A stretch of 43,953 bases of DNA from Chloroflexota bacterium (GTDB taxonomy: Bacteria > Chloroflexota > Anaerolineae > Aggregatilineales > UBA2796). Shown here piece after piece: positions 14,894 through 24,089 of the stretch. The DNA lies in assembly GCA_021325095.1 (NCBI GenBank), contig JAJPHV010000019.1, forward strand, positions 1 through 43,953. Direction: 5' to 3'. Each line of letters begins with the position of its first letter. Position 1 is the first letter of the stretch. The notes under the pieces were generated by a model that had not been told where the DNA came from, did not search any database, and was given only the letters and a program-made list of their open reading frames with translations. The position numbers were made by a program, and so were the translations under genes.

Positions 14894-15886
14894 TTAGTGA
14901 GCACGTTTGTCAGCAGCATTGGCTACCGAATCGGCTGAAGAGGCCAGCAACGCCCGAGCCGTATACAAGTCTGTGATCAACACGTTAATGAAGTGACCGC
15001 GGAGCGCGCCGCGAATCGCTGCCAATTTGCGTTCTCCGCCCGCAATGCCGACGCTGCGCCGCACCTTACGCAACTGATCCAGTTCCATGCCGATTACACG
15101 TTCGCTGGCCGGGGTTTGAACTGGGACGCCATTCGCATCAAAAAAGCGCAGGCAAATGTCGCCCACAGCACCCTGTTCGCGCAGTACCTCAAGTTCCTGC
15201 GGCGAAAAAACATTACCGCTGCTGGCAAGCAGCCGGGAGGGTTCGATGCTGCCAATGCCAACGAGCGCCAGGGTGACATGCTCGAACTGTGCAATCGCTT
15301 CACGCACATACTGTTCCTGCAAATAGATTTGCCGTGCCTCTGCCGACCCCACGACCCCAGGAGCCGCCAGAAAAGTGGCCTCTCCTTGCACAAGGACCGC
15401 CAGTTTGCGGACCAGGTGGACGGCATGATACTCGGCACTTGGGTTGCCGACTCCACCCAAGATCTGGATGACCCGTGCGCCCAGTTGCCGGGGAAGAGGA
15501 CGCATGGCCTCAACGGTAGCCAACAGGCTGGAACTCCATGAGGAAATACCAATGACCTCATTTTGTTTAAGGGTCGTCTCCAGGTAATAGGCAGCAGCAG
15601 AACCAATATCCCGCAAGATTTGATCGTCGTTGGAAACGCAGTCAACGACAATGGCTTCCTTCAGCCCGTAAGTGGTTTCAAGGTCATTTTCGAGTTCGGT
15701 ATACGCACCCAACGGCGTGCTGACACTGATCCGCACGATCTCTTCTTGCTGGGCACGTTTTAACAGGCGGGAAATGGTTGCCTGAGATATATCCAGTTGA
15801 TCGGCAATATCAGTTTGGCGCAGACCTTTCTCATAGTAGAGCTGCGCCACCTTGGCCATGAGCCGTAACTCGTCAACACGCGCCAT
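14894..15886 (-). CDS. SorC/DeoR-type sugar-responsive transcriptional regulator
   Basis: This 330-residue regulator has an N-terminal helix-turn-helix (about 10-50; LYYEKGLRQTDIADQLDISQATISRLLKRA). A SorC effector domain follows, similar to sugar-phosphate isomerases: VIGISSWSSSLLATVEAM, QILGGVGNPS, LVGIGSIEPSRLLASSG and the end motif VGIAGGERKLAAIRGALRGHFINVLITD. Such proteins sense a phosphorylated sugar and control catabolic operons. It is the last gene of the importer-glycosidase locus, 103 bases after the second ATPase, which suggests it regulates that locus. The ligand cannot be told. Confidence 0.92.
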   Translation of the reverse strand: MARVDELRLMAKVAQLYYEKGLRQTDIADQLDISQATISRLLKRAQQEEIVRISVSTPLGAYTELENDLETTYGLKEAIVVDCVSNDDQILRDIGSAAAYYLETTLKQNEVIGISSWSSSLLATVEAMRPLPRQLGARVIQILGGVGNPSAEYHAVHLVRKLAVLVQGEATFLAAPGVVGSAEARQIYLQEQYVREAIAQFEHVTLALVGIGSIEPSRLLASSGNVFSPQELEVLREQGAVGDICLRFFDANGVPVQTPASERVIGMELDQLRKVRRSVGIAGGERKLAAIRGALRGHFINVLITDLYTARALLASSADSVANAADKRAH

Positions 15887-15989
15887 TGATTGCTATCTCA
15901 TGTATGAAAGTCGGTATGGCGTGGATAAGTATACGGCAAGAAAAACAAGTCGGACAGGGAGACTGCCGATACAGTTGGCACGTTCGGGC

Positions 15990-16955
15990 CTAGGCGAAAT
16001 GGCAGTATACCTCCCGCCCATCCTCTTTCTTGACAGCCGTTGGGCGCTCCTGAGCGCAGATGTCCTTTGCCAGCGGACACCGGTTACGGAACCTGCACCC
16101 TCCGAACTGATACTCCTTCGTTTCTATATCCGATAGCGCGATGGGCTGCTGCGCCCACTTTCGATTCGTCGCCGGAATGGACTCCAGGAGCAGACGAGTG
16201 TACGGGTGCTGTGGGCTGCTGAGCACGGCTTTGGCCTGCCCAACCTCGACAATACTGCCCCGGTACATGACGGCAAGGTAGTCGCTGATGTAATAAGCTG
16301 TTGCCAGGTCATGTGTAATGTACAGGAAGCTCGTCTTGTATGTTTCCTTCAGCGATAGGAAGAGATTGATAATGTTCATTCTGAGCGAGGCGTCGATCAT
16401 GCTGACAGGCTCGTCAGCGACGATAATGTTGGGGTGAGGAATGAGCGCCCGCGCAATCGAAACGCGCTGCAATTCCCCGCCAGAAAATTGATTGGGGTAT
16501 TTACCGCGGACGTCGTCATATTTGAGGCCAACCGAAGTCAGCGCCTCACTCACTACCTCGACAGCTTGCGCCTGGTTGAGTCCATTGATCCGTGTGGCTG
16601 TTGTCTGAAGATAAGTATCGACTGTGCGATAGCTGCTGAAGGCTTCAAAGGGATTCTGGAAGATAGGCTGAACAGCCCTCATGAAGTCCTGCCGGGTCGG
16701 CTTATCGCCTTCGCCAGCCACCAGCCGGTCATAGACCACCGCTCTGCCGGACGTCGGCTCGACCAGGCGCAGAATGACTTTGGCAAGTGTTGTTTTGCCA
16801 CTACCTGACTCGCCCACCAGGCTGACGATCACCGGTTGGTCGTTCTCGACGTGCAGGTTCACGTCGTCGAGCGCGTTGATCCGCACCCGACGGAAAAGGC
16901 CGCCTAGCCTGTAAACTTTATTCAGCTTCTGGGTTTTGAGGACCGTCGTTGCCAT
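15990..16955 (-). CDS. ABC transporter ATPase (OppF/DppF type)
   Basis: This 321-residue cytoplasmic ATPase powers the importer encoded upstream. Walker A is GESGSGKTT (48-56), the signature is FSGGELQRVSIARAL, Walker B is IIVADEPVSMID and the H-loop is YITHDL. The Opp-specific C-terminal region is present with clustered cysteines (CRFRNRCPLAKDIC and a final C), which in some family members binds an iron-sulfur cluster. It starts 11 bases after the OppD-type ATPase gene. The name fits an oligopeptide-type importer by family, but neighbours suggest a sugar substrate. Confidence 0.93.
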   Translation of the reverse strand: MATTVLKTQKLNKVYRLGGLFRRVRINALDDVNLHVENDQPVIVSLVGESGSGKTTLAKVILRLVEPTSGRAVVYDRLVAGEGDKPTRQDFMRAVQPIFQNPFEAFSSYRTVDTYLQTTATRINGLNQAQAVEVVSEALTSVGLKYDDVRGKYPNQFSGGELQRVSIARALIPHPNIIVADEPVSMIDASLRMNIINLFLSLKETYKTSFLYITHDLATAYYISDYLAVMYRGSIVEVGQAKAVLSSPQHPYTRLLLESIPATNRKWAQQPIALSDIETKEYQFGGCRFRNRCPLAKDICAQERPTAVKKEDGREVYCHFA

Positions 16956-16966
16956 GTGGTCGATTC

Positions 16967-17920
16967 CTACGATAACTTCTCGGCATAATGACAGGCAGCG
17001 AAGTGTCCAGGTGTGTACTCAATCAGATTTGGCTCTTCGCTACGGCACAGTTCCGTTGCAAGCGGGCATCGAGCGGCAAAACGACAGCCTCGCAGATTAT
17101 CCCACAAGCTCGGCGGTCTACCGATGACTCCTTGCCGCAGGTGATCGTCACCGACAGTGGGCAACGATTCGATCAGCATCTTGGTGTATGGATGCAGCGG
17201 CGATTCGAAAATCGCGTTCGAGTCCCCGAACTCAACCGCTTTGGCCGCATACATGATGAACATTTTGTGAGTGATCTGGTAGTGAACCCCCATATCATGG
17301 GACACAAAGATCATGGTGTTCTTCATCTGCTGCTGCAAGTCCATGAGCAGGAGCAGGATGCCCTTTTGCACGACCACATCCAGTGCTGTCGTCGGTTCAT
17401 CGGCCAGGATCAAATCCGGGTTGAAGAAGGTTGCCATCGCCACCATGAGGCGCTGCCTCATGCCACCAGAGAGTTGGTGCGGGTAGGCGTCGAGGGCTTC
17501 CGGCGGGAGGTCTAGCTTCTTGACATACGCTCGCACTTCCTCCAGTACCTGATCTTTTCGCCTGTCTGGCGGCAAGAAATCGATGAACTGTTTGCGAATC
17601 CGCACAACCGGGTTCAGCGAACTCATCGAGCTTTGGGGGATATAGGAGATACGTCTGAACCAGTATTGGCGAATTGTGCTGGTGGTGATTTGTAGGCCAT
17701 CATCGCCCTGAAAGCCGTATTCGACGCAGCCAGTTTGCAGGGTCAGCGGAAAGCCGATGTCGCCATAGAGCACCTTCAGCAAGGTGGACTTCCCGCACCC
17801 CGACTCCCCGGCCACACCCAGAATAATCCCGTTCGGAATATCCAGACTGACGCCATCCACCGCCCTGACCTGACCGCGCACCGTCGTGTAGGTTGCCACG
17901 ATATTGTTCAGCTTGATCAT
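16967..17920 (-). CDS. ABC transporter ATPase (OppD/DppD type)
   Basis: This 317-residue ATPase begins MIKLNNIVATY. That ATG overlaps the stop of the permease gene by four bases (ATGA), which makes it a better start than upstream in-frame codons at 17950-18022 inside the permease gene. Walker A is GESGCGKST (38-46), the signature LSGGMRQRLMVAMA, Walker B LILADEPTTALD and H-loop FVSHDM. The C-terminal oligopeptide-transporter region CRFAARCPLATELC is present. It pairs with the following OppF-type ATPase to form the heterodimeric motor. Confidence 0.94.
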   Translation of the reverse strand: MIKLNNIVATYTTVRGQVRAVDGVSLDIPNGIILGVAGESGCGKSTLLKVLYGDIGFPLTLQTGCVEYGFQGDDGLQITTSTIRQYWFRRISYIPQSSMSSLNPVVRIRKQFIDFLPPDRRKDQVLEEVRAYVKKLDLPPEALDAYPHQLSGGMRQRLMVAMATFFNPDLILADEPTTALDVVVQKGILLLLMDLQQQMKNTMIFVSHDMGVHYQITHKMFIMYAAKAVEFGDSNAIFESPLHPYTKMLIESLPTVGDDHLRQGVIGRPPSLWDNLRGCRFAARCPLATELCRSEEPNLIEYTPGHFAACHYAEKLS

Positions 17921-18750
17921 ACGCGCCCTCGCCTCAATGCAAACAGTTCGTTGTAACCGGTTGAGGTCAGGAAAAGGCCCAGGAACAGGAGTACGGTGGC
18001 AACCACCGGGGCGACGACCCACGTAAACTGGCCGATAAACAGTGCATTGTAGTTCAGCGCCCAGAAAATGATCGAACCCAGGGTTGGGACGCGCACATTG
18101 GAAAGACCGATGACTGCTAACGCTGCTTCGGTGTTAATGACGAACAGGATGGAGTTAATGAAACCCACGACTGTGTAGGCATAGACGTAAGGGAACACTT
18201 CTTTGAGAATGATGCCCAATGTACTCATGCCCGAAAATCGGGCCATGTTGATGAACTCACGTTCGCGGACGGACAGCGCTATCGAGCGAATGGTGCGAGA
18301 ATTCCAGGCCCAACTGAACACCACGAGAATCAGCCCGATTGAAAAGAAGGAAGTACTGCCCCTGACCAGCGCTCCCAACACGATCAGGATCGGAAGAATC
18401 GGAATGGTGATGAACGAATCCGTAATCAGCATCACCACACGGTCATACCAACCACCAATATACCCCGCACTCAGGCCCACCAGCACGGAGATGATCGTTG
18501 AACAAAGACTGACGGCTACTCCTAACAGGAGTGAGTTCCTGATGGCAAAGACCAGAAACCAGAAAGTGTCTTGCCCAAGCGAGTTTGTACCGAGCAAATG
18601 GGCACTGCTCATGGGCAGATTCTTCAGGTACTTACCCTGCTGCGACGGGTCTACCGTGTTGAAAAACGGCAGCAAGAGGCTGCCAATCGTAAAAACCGTC
18701 AGGATAGCAAGACCGATCTTCAGGCGCAGGTTAGAATTCATGGCGATCAC
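17917..18750 (-). CDS. ABC transporter permease (OppC/DppC type)
   Basis: This 277-residue inner membrane permease has a short N-terminal anchor (LKIGLAILTVFTIGSLLLPFF), then the BPD_transp_1 domain with about five more segments. The cytoplasmic coupling loop reads REREFINMARFSGMSTLGIILKEVFPYV. The N-terminal LLGTNSLGQDTFW is typical of OppC-type subunits (usually GTDxxGRD). It overlaps the preceding permease gene by four bases and the following ATPase gene by four, so the four transport genes are translationally coupled. Confidence 0.93.
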   Translation of the reverse strand: MIAMNSNLRLKIGLAILTVFTIGSLLLPFFNTVDPSQQGKYLKNLPMSSAHLLGTNSLGQDTFWFLVFAIRNSLLLGVAVSLCSTIISVLVGLSAGYIGGWYDRVVMLITDSFITIPILPILIVLGALVRGSTSFFSIGLILVVFSWAWNSRTIRSIALSVREREFINMARFSGMSTLGIILKEVFPYVYAYTVVGFINSILFVINTEAALAVIGLSNVRVPTLGSIIFWALNYNALFIGQFTWVVAPVVATVLLFLGLFLTSTGYNELFALRRGRV

Positions 18751-19748
18751 CGGTAACGGATTCGCGGATCGAGCAACGGATACAAGAGATCAATCGCCAA
18801 TGCTGCGGTGGCAACGGCAATGATCGATATCGTAATGGTGCCATAGAGCATGTTGTAGTCCCCGTTCCCGACCGCCGTCCGCACCAACAAGCCAAGGCCC
18901 GGATACGAGAAGAGAACCTCGGTCAGCAACGCGCCGGAGAAGATCGTGCCGATTGACAGGGCCAGCGCCGTCACCTGGGGGAGCAGGGCGTTCCTGAAAA
19001 CGTAACTCGTCATAATGGCCCTGGGGGGCACGCCTTTCAACCTGGCAAAGGTCACATACGCCTCCTCTTTCGTGGAGTAGGCCAGGGACTTCATGCCCAG
19101 GATGTTCCAACCAAACCCGGCCAGGACCAGAGTCAACCCCGGCAAAAAGGAGTTGTAGAGAATGTTGCCTATCTTTTCAAGCGTCAGCGGGCCGGGCAGG
19201 ATTGTCGTGGACAGGGGGAAGATGGGCCAGACATAGGCAAATAGCAGAATGAGGACCAGCGCCAGAATGTAGTATGGTATCGGATAGAGGACCACGCCCA
19301 GAACCTCCAGCACCGTCGCCCCGCGCCGATTGTGGAAGAACCCGGCTATCAGGCCGACCAGGTTGCCGATGATCCAGGATAGGAGCGTGGTCGTCATCAG
19401 CAAGCCCACCGTCCAGGGCAGCGCCGTGAGAATGGTCTCGCTCACGGGTTTGGGATAGGCAGTTAGCGACGGGCCAAAATCGAAGGTCAGAAACACTCGT
19501 TTGATATAGCTGAAATATTGGGTAAGCAGGCTTCCTTTGAGGCCGTACAGTTCTCTAAGCGAGTTGCGCAGACTTTCTAACGCCTCTGGCGATAGGGTCT
19601 GCCCGGCCTGACTTTGTAACTGTGCGATATAGCCTTCAATGGGATCGCTGGGCATCATCCGGGGCAAGAAGAACGTAATGGTAATCCCGATAAAGAGCAC
19701 AAGCAGATAAGCCCCTACCCTGCTGGTAATGTACTGTACCAACCCCAT
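18747..19748 (-). CDS. ABC transporter permease (OppB/DppB type)
   Basis: This 333-residue inner membrane permease has an N-terminal segment (YITSRVGAYLLVLFIGITITFFLPRMMPSDP) typical of the OppB family. A periplasmic stretch and the permease domain follow, with the coupling loop EEAYVTFARLKGVPPRAIMTSYVFRNALLPQ. It is separated from the binding-protein gene by about 70 bases that contain a strong hairpin, and overlaps the next permease by ATGA. Confidence 0.93.
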   Translation of the reverse strand: MGLVQYITSRVGAYLLVLFIGITITFFLPRMMPSDPIEGYIAQLQSQAGQTLSPEALESLRNSLRELYGLKGSLLTQYFSYIKRVFLTFDFGPSLTAYPKPVSETILTALPWTVGLLMTTTLLSWIIGNLVGLIAGFFHNRRGATVLEVLGVVLYPIPYYILALVLILLFAYVWPIFPLSTTILPGPLTLEKIGNILYNSFLPGLTLVLAGFGWNILGMKSLAYSTKEEAYVTFARLKGVPPRAIMTSYVFRNALLPQVTALALSIGTIFSGALLTEVLFSYPGLGLLVRTAVGNGDYNMLYGTITISIIAVATAALAIDLLYPLLDPRIRYR

Positions 19749-19769
19749 ATCCTACTCCCGATTAAAAGC

Positions 19770-19801
19770 GGTCCGGGCTGCCCTCCGGGCAAGCCCGGAC
19801 C
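19770..19801 (-). promoter_or_regulatory. Strong stem-loop between binding-protein and permease genes
   Basis: GGTCCGGGCTGCCC pairs with GGGCAAGCCCGGACC (one bulged A) around a TCC loop. It starts about 16 bases after the binding-protein stop. No T-run follows on the minus strand, so it is more likely an mRNA-stabilising or partial-termination element raising binding protein over permease output, as known for other ABC operons. Confidence 0.6.
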
Positions 19802-19817
19802 CATTGATACGGATGGA

Positions 19818-21719
19818 CTACTGGCCGGTGGGTTTGATACTCACTAGTATTTTCTTGAACGAACTCCACCAGGTGTACGGAACGGCATAGTAGTTATCCT
19901 GGTGCGGGAAGTTAGTCCAGTAGTGTTCGTTGGTCGGAATCGTGGTCGGAATGTTCATGATGTTGATGTAGGCCATGTCCTTGACGAATTCCTGAATGAT
20001 CTGGCGACCCATCGCACGGAACTCGTCCGAAGTGTTTTCCAGCGACAGGGACCGCTGAACCAGCGAGTCAACTGTTTTGTTGCTCCACTGGTACTGATTG
20101 CCTGTGTTGGTATCGGGCGAGTCCGGCGGTTTGATGTAGCTCAAGCGGATCGTGCGCCACGAGGTCAGGTAGTTGGGATTGAAAATGCAATTCGTCCAGT
20201 TAAGCTCCGCCTGCCGCAGATTATTGATATTCTGTACGTTGCCGAACTCGGCGTTGTCAACCTGTCGGACCTTCAGGTCGAGACCGAATCCTTGCCAGCT
20301 ATCAGCGATAGAGAAGCCCACACGCTGCATGACCTTGTTCCAGTCGCCGGGGATAACCAACTCCAACTGCCACACCTTGCCGTCAGGCTGTACCCATTTA
20401 CCATCGCCGTTTTTGGTAAACCCGACGGATTTCAGCAGTTTTTCGGCCTCGGCGGTGTCATACTTCCACCAGCCAATACCGAAAGCCGTTGACAGTGCTT
20501 CATCCCCCTGAGGGATATCCTTCGCGCCCGTCTGCTGGAGCAGACCTGCCAGGTCTTTCGCGAAGCCCTCGTCAAAGGGCTTGTAACCGTCTGCCAGTGT
20601 GAAGTCGCGCAGCCAGGGCAGCAGTGGAGCAAAGTAAATGGGCCGCAGAATCTTGGTGTCAACCATCGGCAATGGCGACACCTTGAATTCGCCGTTCAGG
20701 GCATTGATGCCCACACTCTTGAGGTCCAGCGCCAACGCCAGCGCCCAGCGGACTTCGACCTTATCGAGCGGTGCGCGCTGCATGTTCATCAGAATGCCAT
20801 ACGAGCAGGCATCATCCATGTTGTGGTAAGGCAGCGTCGCTGAGAAGGTCTTGATGTCACGGTTCTTGGCCTGGGCCGCCTTGATGCTTTCAGGACTCAT
20901 GAACGTGTCCACATCGTATTTGTTCTGGATGAAGGCCAGCGAGCGCGTTTCTTCCGGGCCGAAGTCCTTGTACAGGACGTACTTTGGCTTCGGTTCGCCC
21001 ATCCAGCCCCAGGATGAGCGCTGCCAATCATCACGCCGCTGCCAGAGCTGCCAGAAGCCGTTCGGATCAAATGACTTCACGACATAAGGGCCAAGCGTGA
21101 CCGGGTTCGTGAAGCGGAACATGCTGACGTCGGCCTGCTTCTCGAAGATATGCTTAGGAACGATGATCCAGTGTGATGCCCAGGTAGCCACGCCCATGAT
21201 TGTACTGAAGTCATAAGCCGGGTTATTCGTCTCGAACTCCAGTGTATAGTTATCAATCTTCTTATAGCTCTTGAGGTAGCTGGTGATCTCGGCGACGCCG
21301 AACCAGGTGAGTTTGTCTTTCAGTTTGAAATAGGTGTCCAGCGTGTAGACGATATCATCCGCAGTGAATTCGACGCCATCGCTCCAGTAGATGCCCTTCT
21401 TCAGCGTGACCCGGAACTGAGTATGCTCAGGGTTGAGGACTTTGGGCATTTCAGCTGCCAGTTCCGGATAGGATTCGCCCGTACCGGTGTCGGTTTCCCA
21501 CAGAAAACCTGTGCCCAGCTCGCGAAAGCCGCGCCAGACCGCGAAGCTGCTCATGAGCGGATTCATCATGTCGGGGTTGGTGGTCTGCCGGTCAAAGGTC
21601 TGCACGACCAGGGTCTCGTTGCGCGGCGTGCCAACATCGGTGGTATCCTGCGCCCGGACGATAGGGATGCTTGTCAGAATAAACACGAGTACAAACGTAA
21701 GAACCAGACTCTTTTTCAT
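19818..21719 (-). CDS. Extracellular solute-binding protein, family 5 (SBP_bac_5)
   Basis: This 633-residue binding protein has an N-terminal signal peptide (MKKSLVLTFVLVFILTSIPIVRA) with a likely cut after VRA. No lipobox Cys is seen, so how it is retained at the cell surface is unclear. Family 5 features include LNPEHTQFRVTLKKGIYWSDGVEFTADDIVYTL and PLDKVEVRWALALALD. Family 5 proteins bind oligopeptides, nickel or, in many bacteria, oligosaccharides; the adjacent glycosidase favours a carbohydrate. The ATG is preceded by GAAGGAGC. It is longer than typical members (about 500-550). Confidence 0.92.
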   Translation of the reverse strand: MKKSLVLTFVLVFILTSIPIVRAQDTTDVGTPRNETLVVQTFDRQTTNPDMMNPLMSSFAVWRGFRELGTGFLWETDTGTGESYPELAAEMPKVLNPEHTQFRVTLKKGIYWSDGVEFTADDIVYTLDTYFKLKDKLTWFGVAEITSYLKSYKKIDNYTLEFETNNPAYDFSTIMGVATWASHWIIVPKHIFEKQADVSMFRFTNPVTLGPYVVKSFDPNGFWQLWQRRDDWQRSSWGWMGEPKPKYVLYKDFGPEETRSLAFIQNKYDVDTFMSPESIKAAQAKNRDIKTFSATLPYHNMDDACSYGILMNMQRAPLDKVEVRWALALALDLKSVGINALNGEFKVSPLPMVDTKILRPIYFAPLLPWLRDFTLADGYKPFDEGFAKDLAGLLQQTGAKDIPQGDEALSTAFGIGWWKYDTAEAEKLLKSVGFTKNGDGKWVQPDGKVWQLELVIPGDWNKVMQRVGFSIADSWQGFGLDLKVRQVDNAEFGNVQNINNLRQAELNWTNCIFNPNYLTSWRTIRLSYIKPPDSPDTNTGNQYQWSNKTVDSLVQRSLSLENTSDEFRAMGRQIIQEFVKDMAYINIMNIPTTIPTNEHYWTNFPHQDNYYAVPYTWWSSFKKILVSIKPTGQ

Positions 21720-21734
21720 GATCTTGCTCCTTCA

Positions 21735-21764
21735 ATTATAGTGCGGAGTACGGCTTGATGTCGT
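21735..21764 (-). promoter_or_regulatory. Possible internal promoter before binding-protein gene
   Basis: On the minus strand, ACGACA (plus 21759-21764), 18 bases and a perfect TATAAT (plus 21735-21740) lie just upstream of the binding-protein ribosome binding site. The leader would be very short, so this is tentative. Confidence 0.35.
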
Positions 21765-21843
21765 GTGCTGGCCCAAGATTCGCGGCAGTGATGTCCGTTT
21801 CGATTCGCCCTCCTTCCGCCAACCCCCGGTCTGTGTGCACGGC

Positions 21844-23370
21844 CTAGCGGTTGCGTTCGATCCTGACCGCCAGGTATTTCTTGCGGGGTAATTCGACCTG
21901 TACCTGCCCGGATACGTGTTCAGAGAAAGGTTCGATGGTCATGTTCCAGGTATCGAGAATGTCAATACGGTAGCTACCTTCGGGGAGCGAAAAATTGCGA
22001 AAACGCGGCTGGTGCATCCCTAAATACAATAAGTAGTAATCCGTACCGTTGTGCCCAGCCGATACTTTGTTCCAACCGCCTTCAATGATTGGCTGCCGGA
22101 TGTTATGGTCAGCCGGGAGCGGGAAGAGGCCCGGAGCGGGTGCAGCTTCAATGATCCGGCGCAGAAAGGCAAGGCGAGGCACGCTTTCGCCATGCAGTTC
22201 CCCGCCCTTCGACCACCACAACCGTTCTTCTTCGTTCCAGTAGGTTTCGCCGTGACCAACGTAGCCGCCGCAGGCAAAGCCAAGCCAGTGCCGCAGCACC
22301 AATTCCTCGGCTGAGAGCGACCCCCAGATCATGTGAATGTCACCCTCATAACCGCATTCGTCAACCACGACAGGCTTGCCGTACTGCTGTAACCAGTTGG
22401 GCACTTCGAGCAGGTTGTGGTGCTGGATGCTACAGTGCGTGACCCAGGGTTTGCGGTGGTCGTAAAAACCAAAACAGTTGTGGATGGAGCGCAGGTGATC
22501 GTAGGGGTCTAAGTCCTGGACGAGCTTAAAGTAGCCGTCCCAGTCGGCCAGCGTGCGGTCAAACATCAGGTCGTACTCGTTGGCGAACGACCACCACACG
22601 TTGCGAAAAGCAGCGACGCGGGCCACCAGGTAGCGCAAGTAGCGCTCGTTGACTTCGGTGGGCATCCGGTCAAAGCCCCATGCGCCGAAATCGTAGGGAT
22701 GGAACAGGATCAGGTCTGCCTCGATGCCCAGGGCACGCAGGTCAAGGATGCGCTTTTCCAGATGACGGAAGTATTCGGGATTGAAGCAGCCAAAATTCCA
22801 GTAATCAGGCGGCGGCGGCGGTGTCCTGAAATGGTTGAGGTTGGCCGGATCCCACTTGCCTTTCACCTCGCCCTCGAAGGGGTAGTTGGGCGGTTCATTC
22901 TTATTGAACTGGTAGCGCTTCGGGAAAACGCACATGCGCATCTTGTTAAAAGGCGTGCGTTTCAGCGTAGCCAACGTCTGTTCTTCAAGGGCATCCCCTT
23001 GCAGATTCCAGACGTAACAGGTCGTCCCGACGGGATGAAAGGGCGTACCATCGGCGTAGGCAAAGTGAGCGCGATCAATCACCCGAACCGGGCCGTGATT
23101 ATCATCAGTTGGCGGCGTACAGATGAACTCGCCGCGCTGGCCGTCCAGTGCGGCGATGCTGCTGTGCGTGACATAGCGCCAGGCCCCTTCCATGTCCGGC
23201 ATGAGGCGCGCTTTGAAAAGCCCGTCGCCGTCGTAGAACCCGTTCACGTGGATAGAACGGTGCTGATGGGTGAAATCGACTGAGAACTGAACATCCAGGA
23301 AAGGGTTGCCTGAGACCTGAGCAGGAAGAACCAGCTCAAAATAGTCCCACTTCTCGATTTGTACGGGCAT
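21844..23370 (-). CDS. Glycoside hydrolase-like protein, DUF5060/DUF4038/DUF5605 type
   Basis: This 508-residue protein has an N-terminal beta-sandwich (about 1-95; DUF5060-like, with FYDGDGLFKARLMPDMEGAWRYVTHSS). A TIM barrel follows (about 100-430; FHPVGTTCYVWNLQ, MRMCVFPKRYQFNKNEPP) and a C-terminal beta domain (DUF5605-like, to the end). Likely acid/base Glu265 lies in WWSFANEYD and the likely nucleophile is Glu338 in VVVDECGYEG, matching clan GH-A geometry. There is no signal peptide, so it acts in the cytoplasm on imported material. It is the first gene of the importer locus. The exact glycosidic bond is unknown. Confidence 0.85.
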   Translation of the reverse strand: MPVQIEKWDYFELVLPAQVSGNPFLDVQFSVDFTHQHRSIHVNGFYDGDGLFKARLMPDMEGAWRYVTHSSIAALDGQRGEFICTPPTDDNHGPVRVIDRAHFAYADGTPFHPVGTTCYVWNLQGDALEEQTLATLKRTPFNKMRMCVFPKRYQFNKNEPPNYPFEGEVKGKWDPANLNHFRTPPPPPDYWNFGCFNPEYFRHLEKRILDLRALGIEADLILFHPYDFGAWGFDRMPTEVNERYLRYLVARVAAFRNVWWSFANEYDLMFDRTLADWDGYFKLVQDLDPYDHLRSIHNCFGFYDHRKPWVTHCSIQHHNLLEVPNWLQQYGKPVVVDECGYEGDIHMIWGSLSAEELVLRHWLGFACGGYVGHGETYWNEEERLWWSKGGELHGESVPRLAFLRRIIEAAPAPGLFPLPADHNIRQPIIEGGWNKVSAGHNGTDYYLLYLGMHQPRFRNFSLPEGSYRIDILDTWNMTIEPFSEHVSGQVQVELPRKKYLAVRIERNR

Positions 23371-23717
23371 CTAATTTTGCTCCTGCCAAAATTTAGGGTG
23401 CAAAACGCTTGCCGGTGACAGCGCGCCACGCCAGCGCCTTAAGCCAGTAACATTTCAGGGTCGATGGGCATGTCTAGCCCGCGCAAAGGAAACCGAAATA
23501 TGTCTCCTGCCCTTTCGCGGCAAGAGGATCTAGCTTTTTTATGGGCACAGTTTCTGTGAATATTTATTCTCGACTATAAGTTTATTCCAAATCCAGCGTA
23601 CCATAGCCCTGAAGCCGTGTCAAGAGGATCAAAAAATCACTGAGATTCGAGCAAAAGGAAACGGAGCGAGGTTGTAGTGGGGGGAAGGGATATAACGGAA
23701 ACCGGTGGAGGAAGAAG
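23371..23717. other. Intergenic region between glycosidase gene and IS3 remnant
   Basis: The stretch 23520-23600 is AT-rich compared with its surroundings and should hold the promoter of the minus-strand importer locus. It contains the palindromes CACAG-TTT-CTGTG (23546-23558) and GAATA-TT-TATTC (23558-23569), candidate operators. No confident -35/-10 pair was found. From about 23640 the sequence appears to be the left end of the IS3 remnant. Confidence 0.5.
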
Positions 23718-24089
23718 ATAGCTCGCAAACACGGGCAGTTTACCGCCCAAATCAAACTCGCAACGGGGCTGGAAACGCAACGGGGCGAGAAGCCCATTGC
23801 CCAAATCTGCCGCGAACGGCAACTGACGGACTGGCTGGTGTATAAGTGGCGCCAAGAATTTCTGGAGAAAGCACCGGGCGTGTTTGAGACGAAACAAACG
23901 GCCGCCACCGTGCAAAATGAGCAGGCCGAACGAATTGCTGAGTTGGAGCGGTTGGTCGGGCAATTGACGATGGAGAATGCGCTGCTAAAAAATGAACGAG
24001 TTGGCTGGAAGCACAACGGCGGAGAAACGGGCTATGATCGAGACGTTGCAGCCCCAGGCCAGTGTCAAACGACGCTGCGCGGTGTTTGA
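23718..24089 (+). pseudogene. IS3-family OrfA, start codon apparently lost
   Basis: The frame beginning at an ATA (23718) after GGAGG reads I-ARKHGQFTAQIKLATGLE, then IAQICRERQLTDWLVYKWRQEFLEKAPGVFE, then ERIAELERLVGQLTMENALLKNE. That is a typical IS3-family OrfA: a helix-turn-helix followed by a leucine-zipper-like coiled coil. Family members begin with ATG at this place, so ATG has probably become ATA. The only in-frame substitute is the GTG at 23838, inside the helix-turn-helix. It overlaps the orfB fragment in the frame arrangement usual for IS3 programmed frameshifting. Confidence 0.7.
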
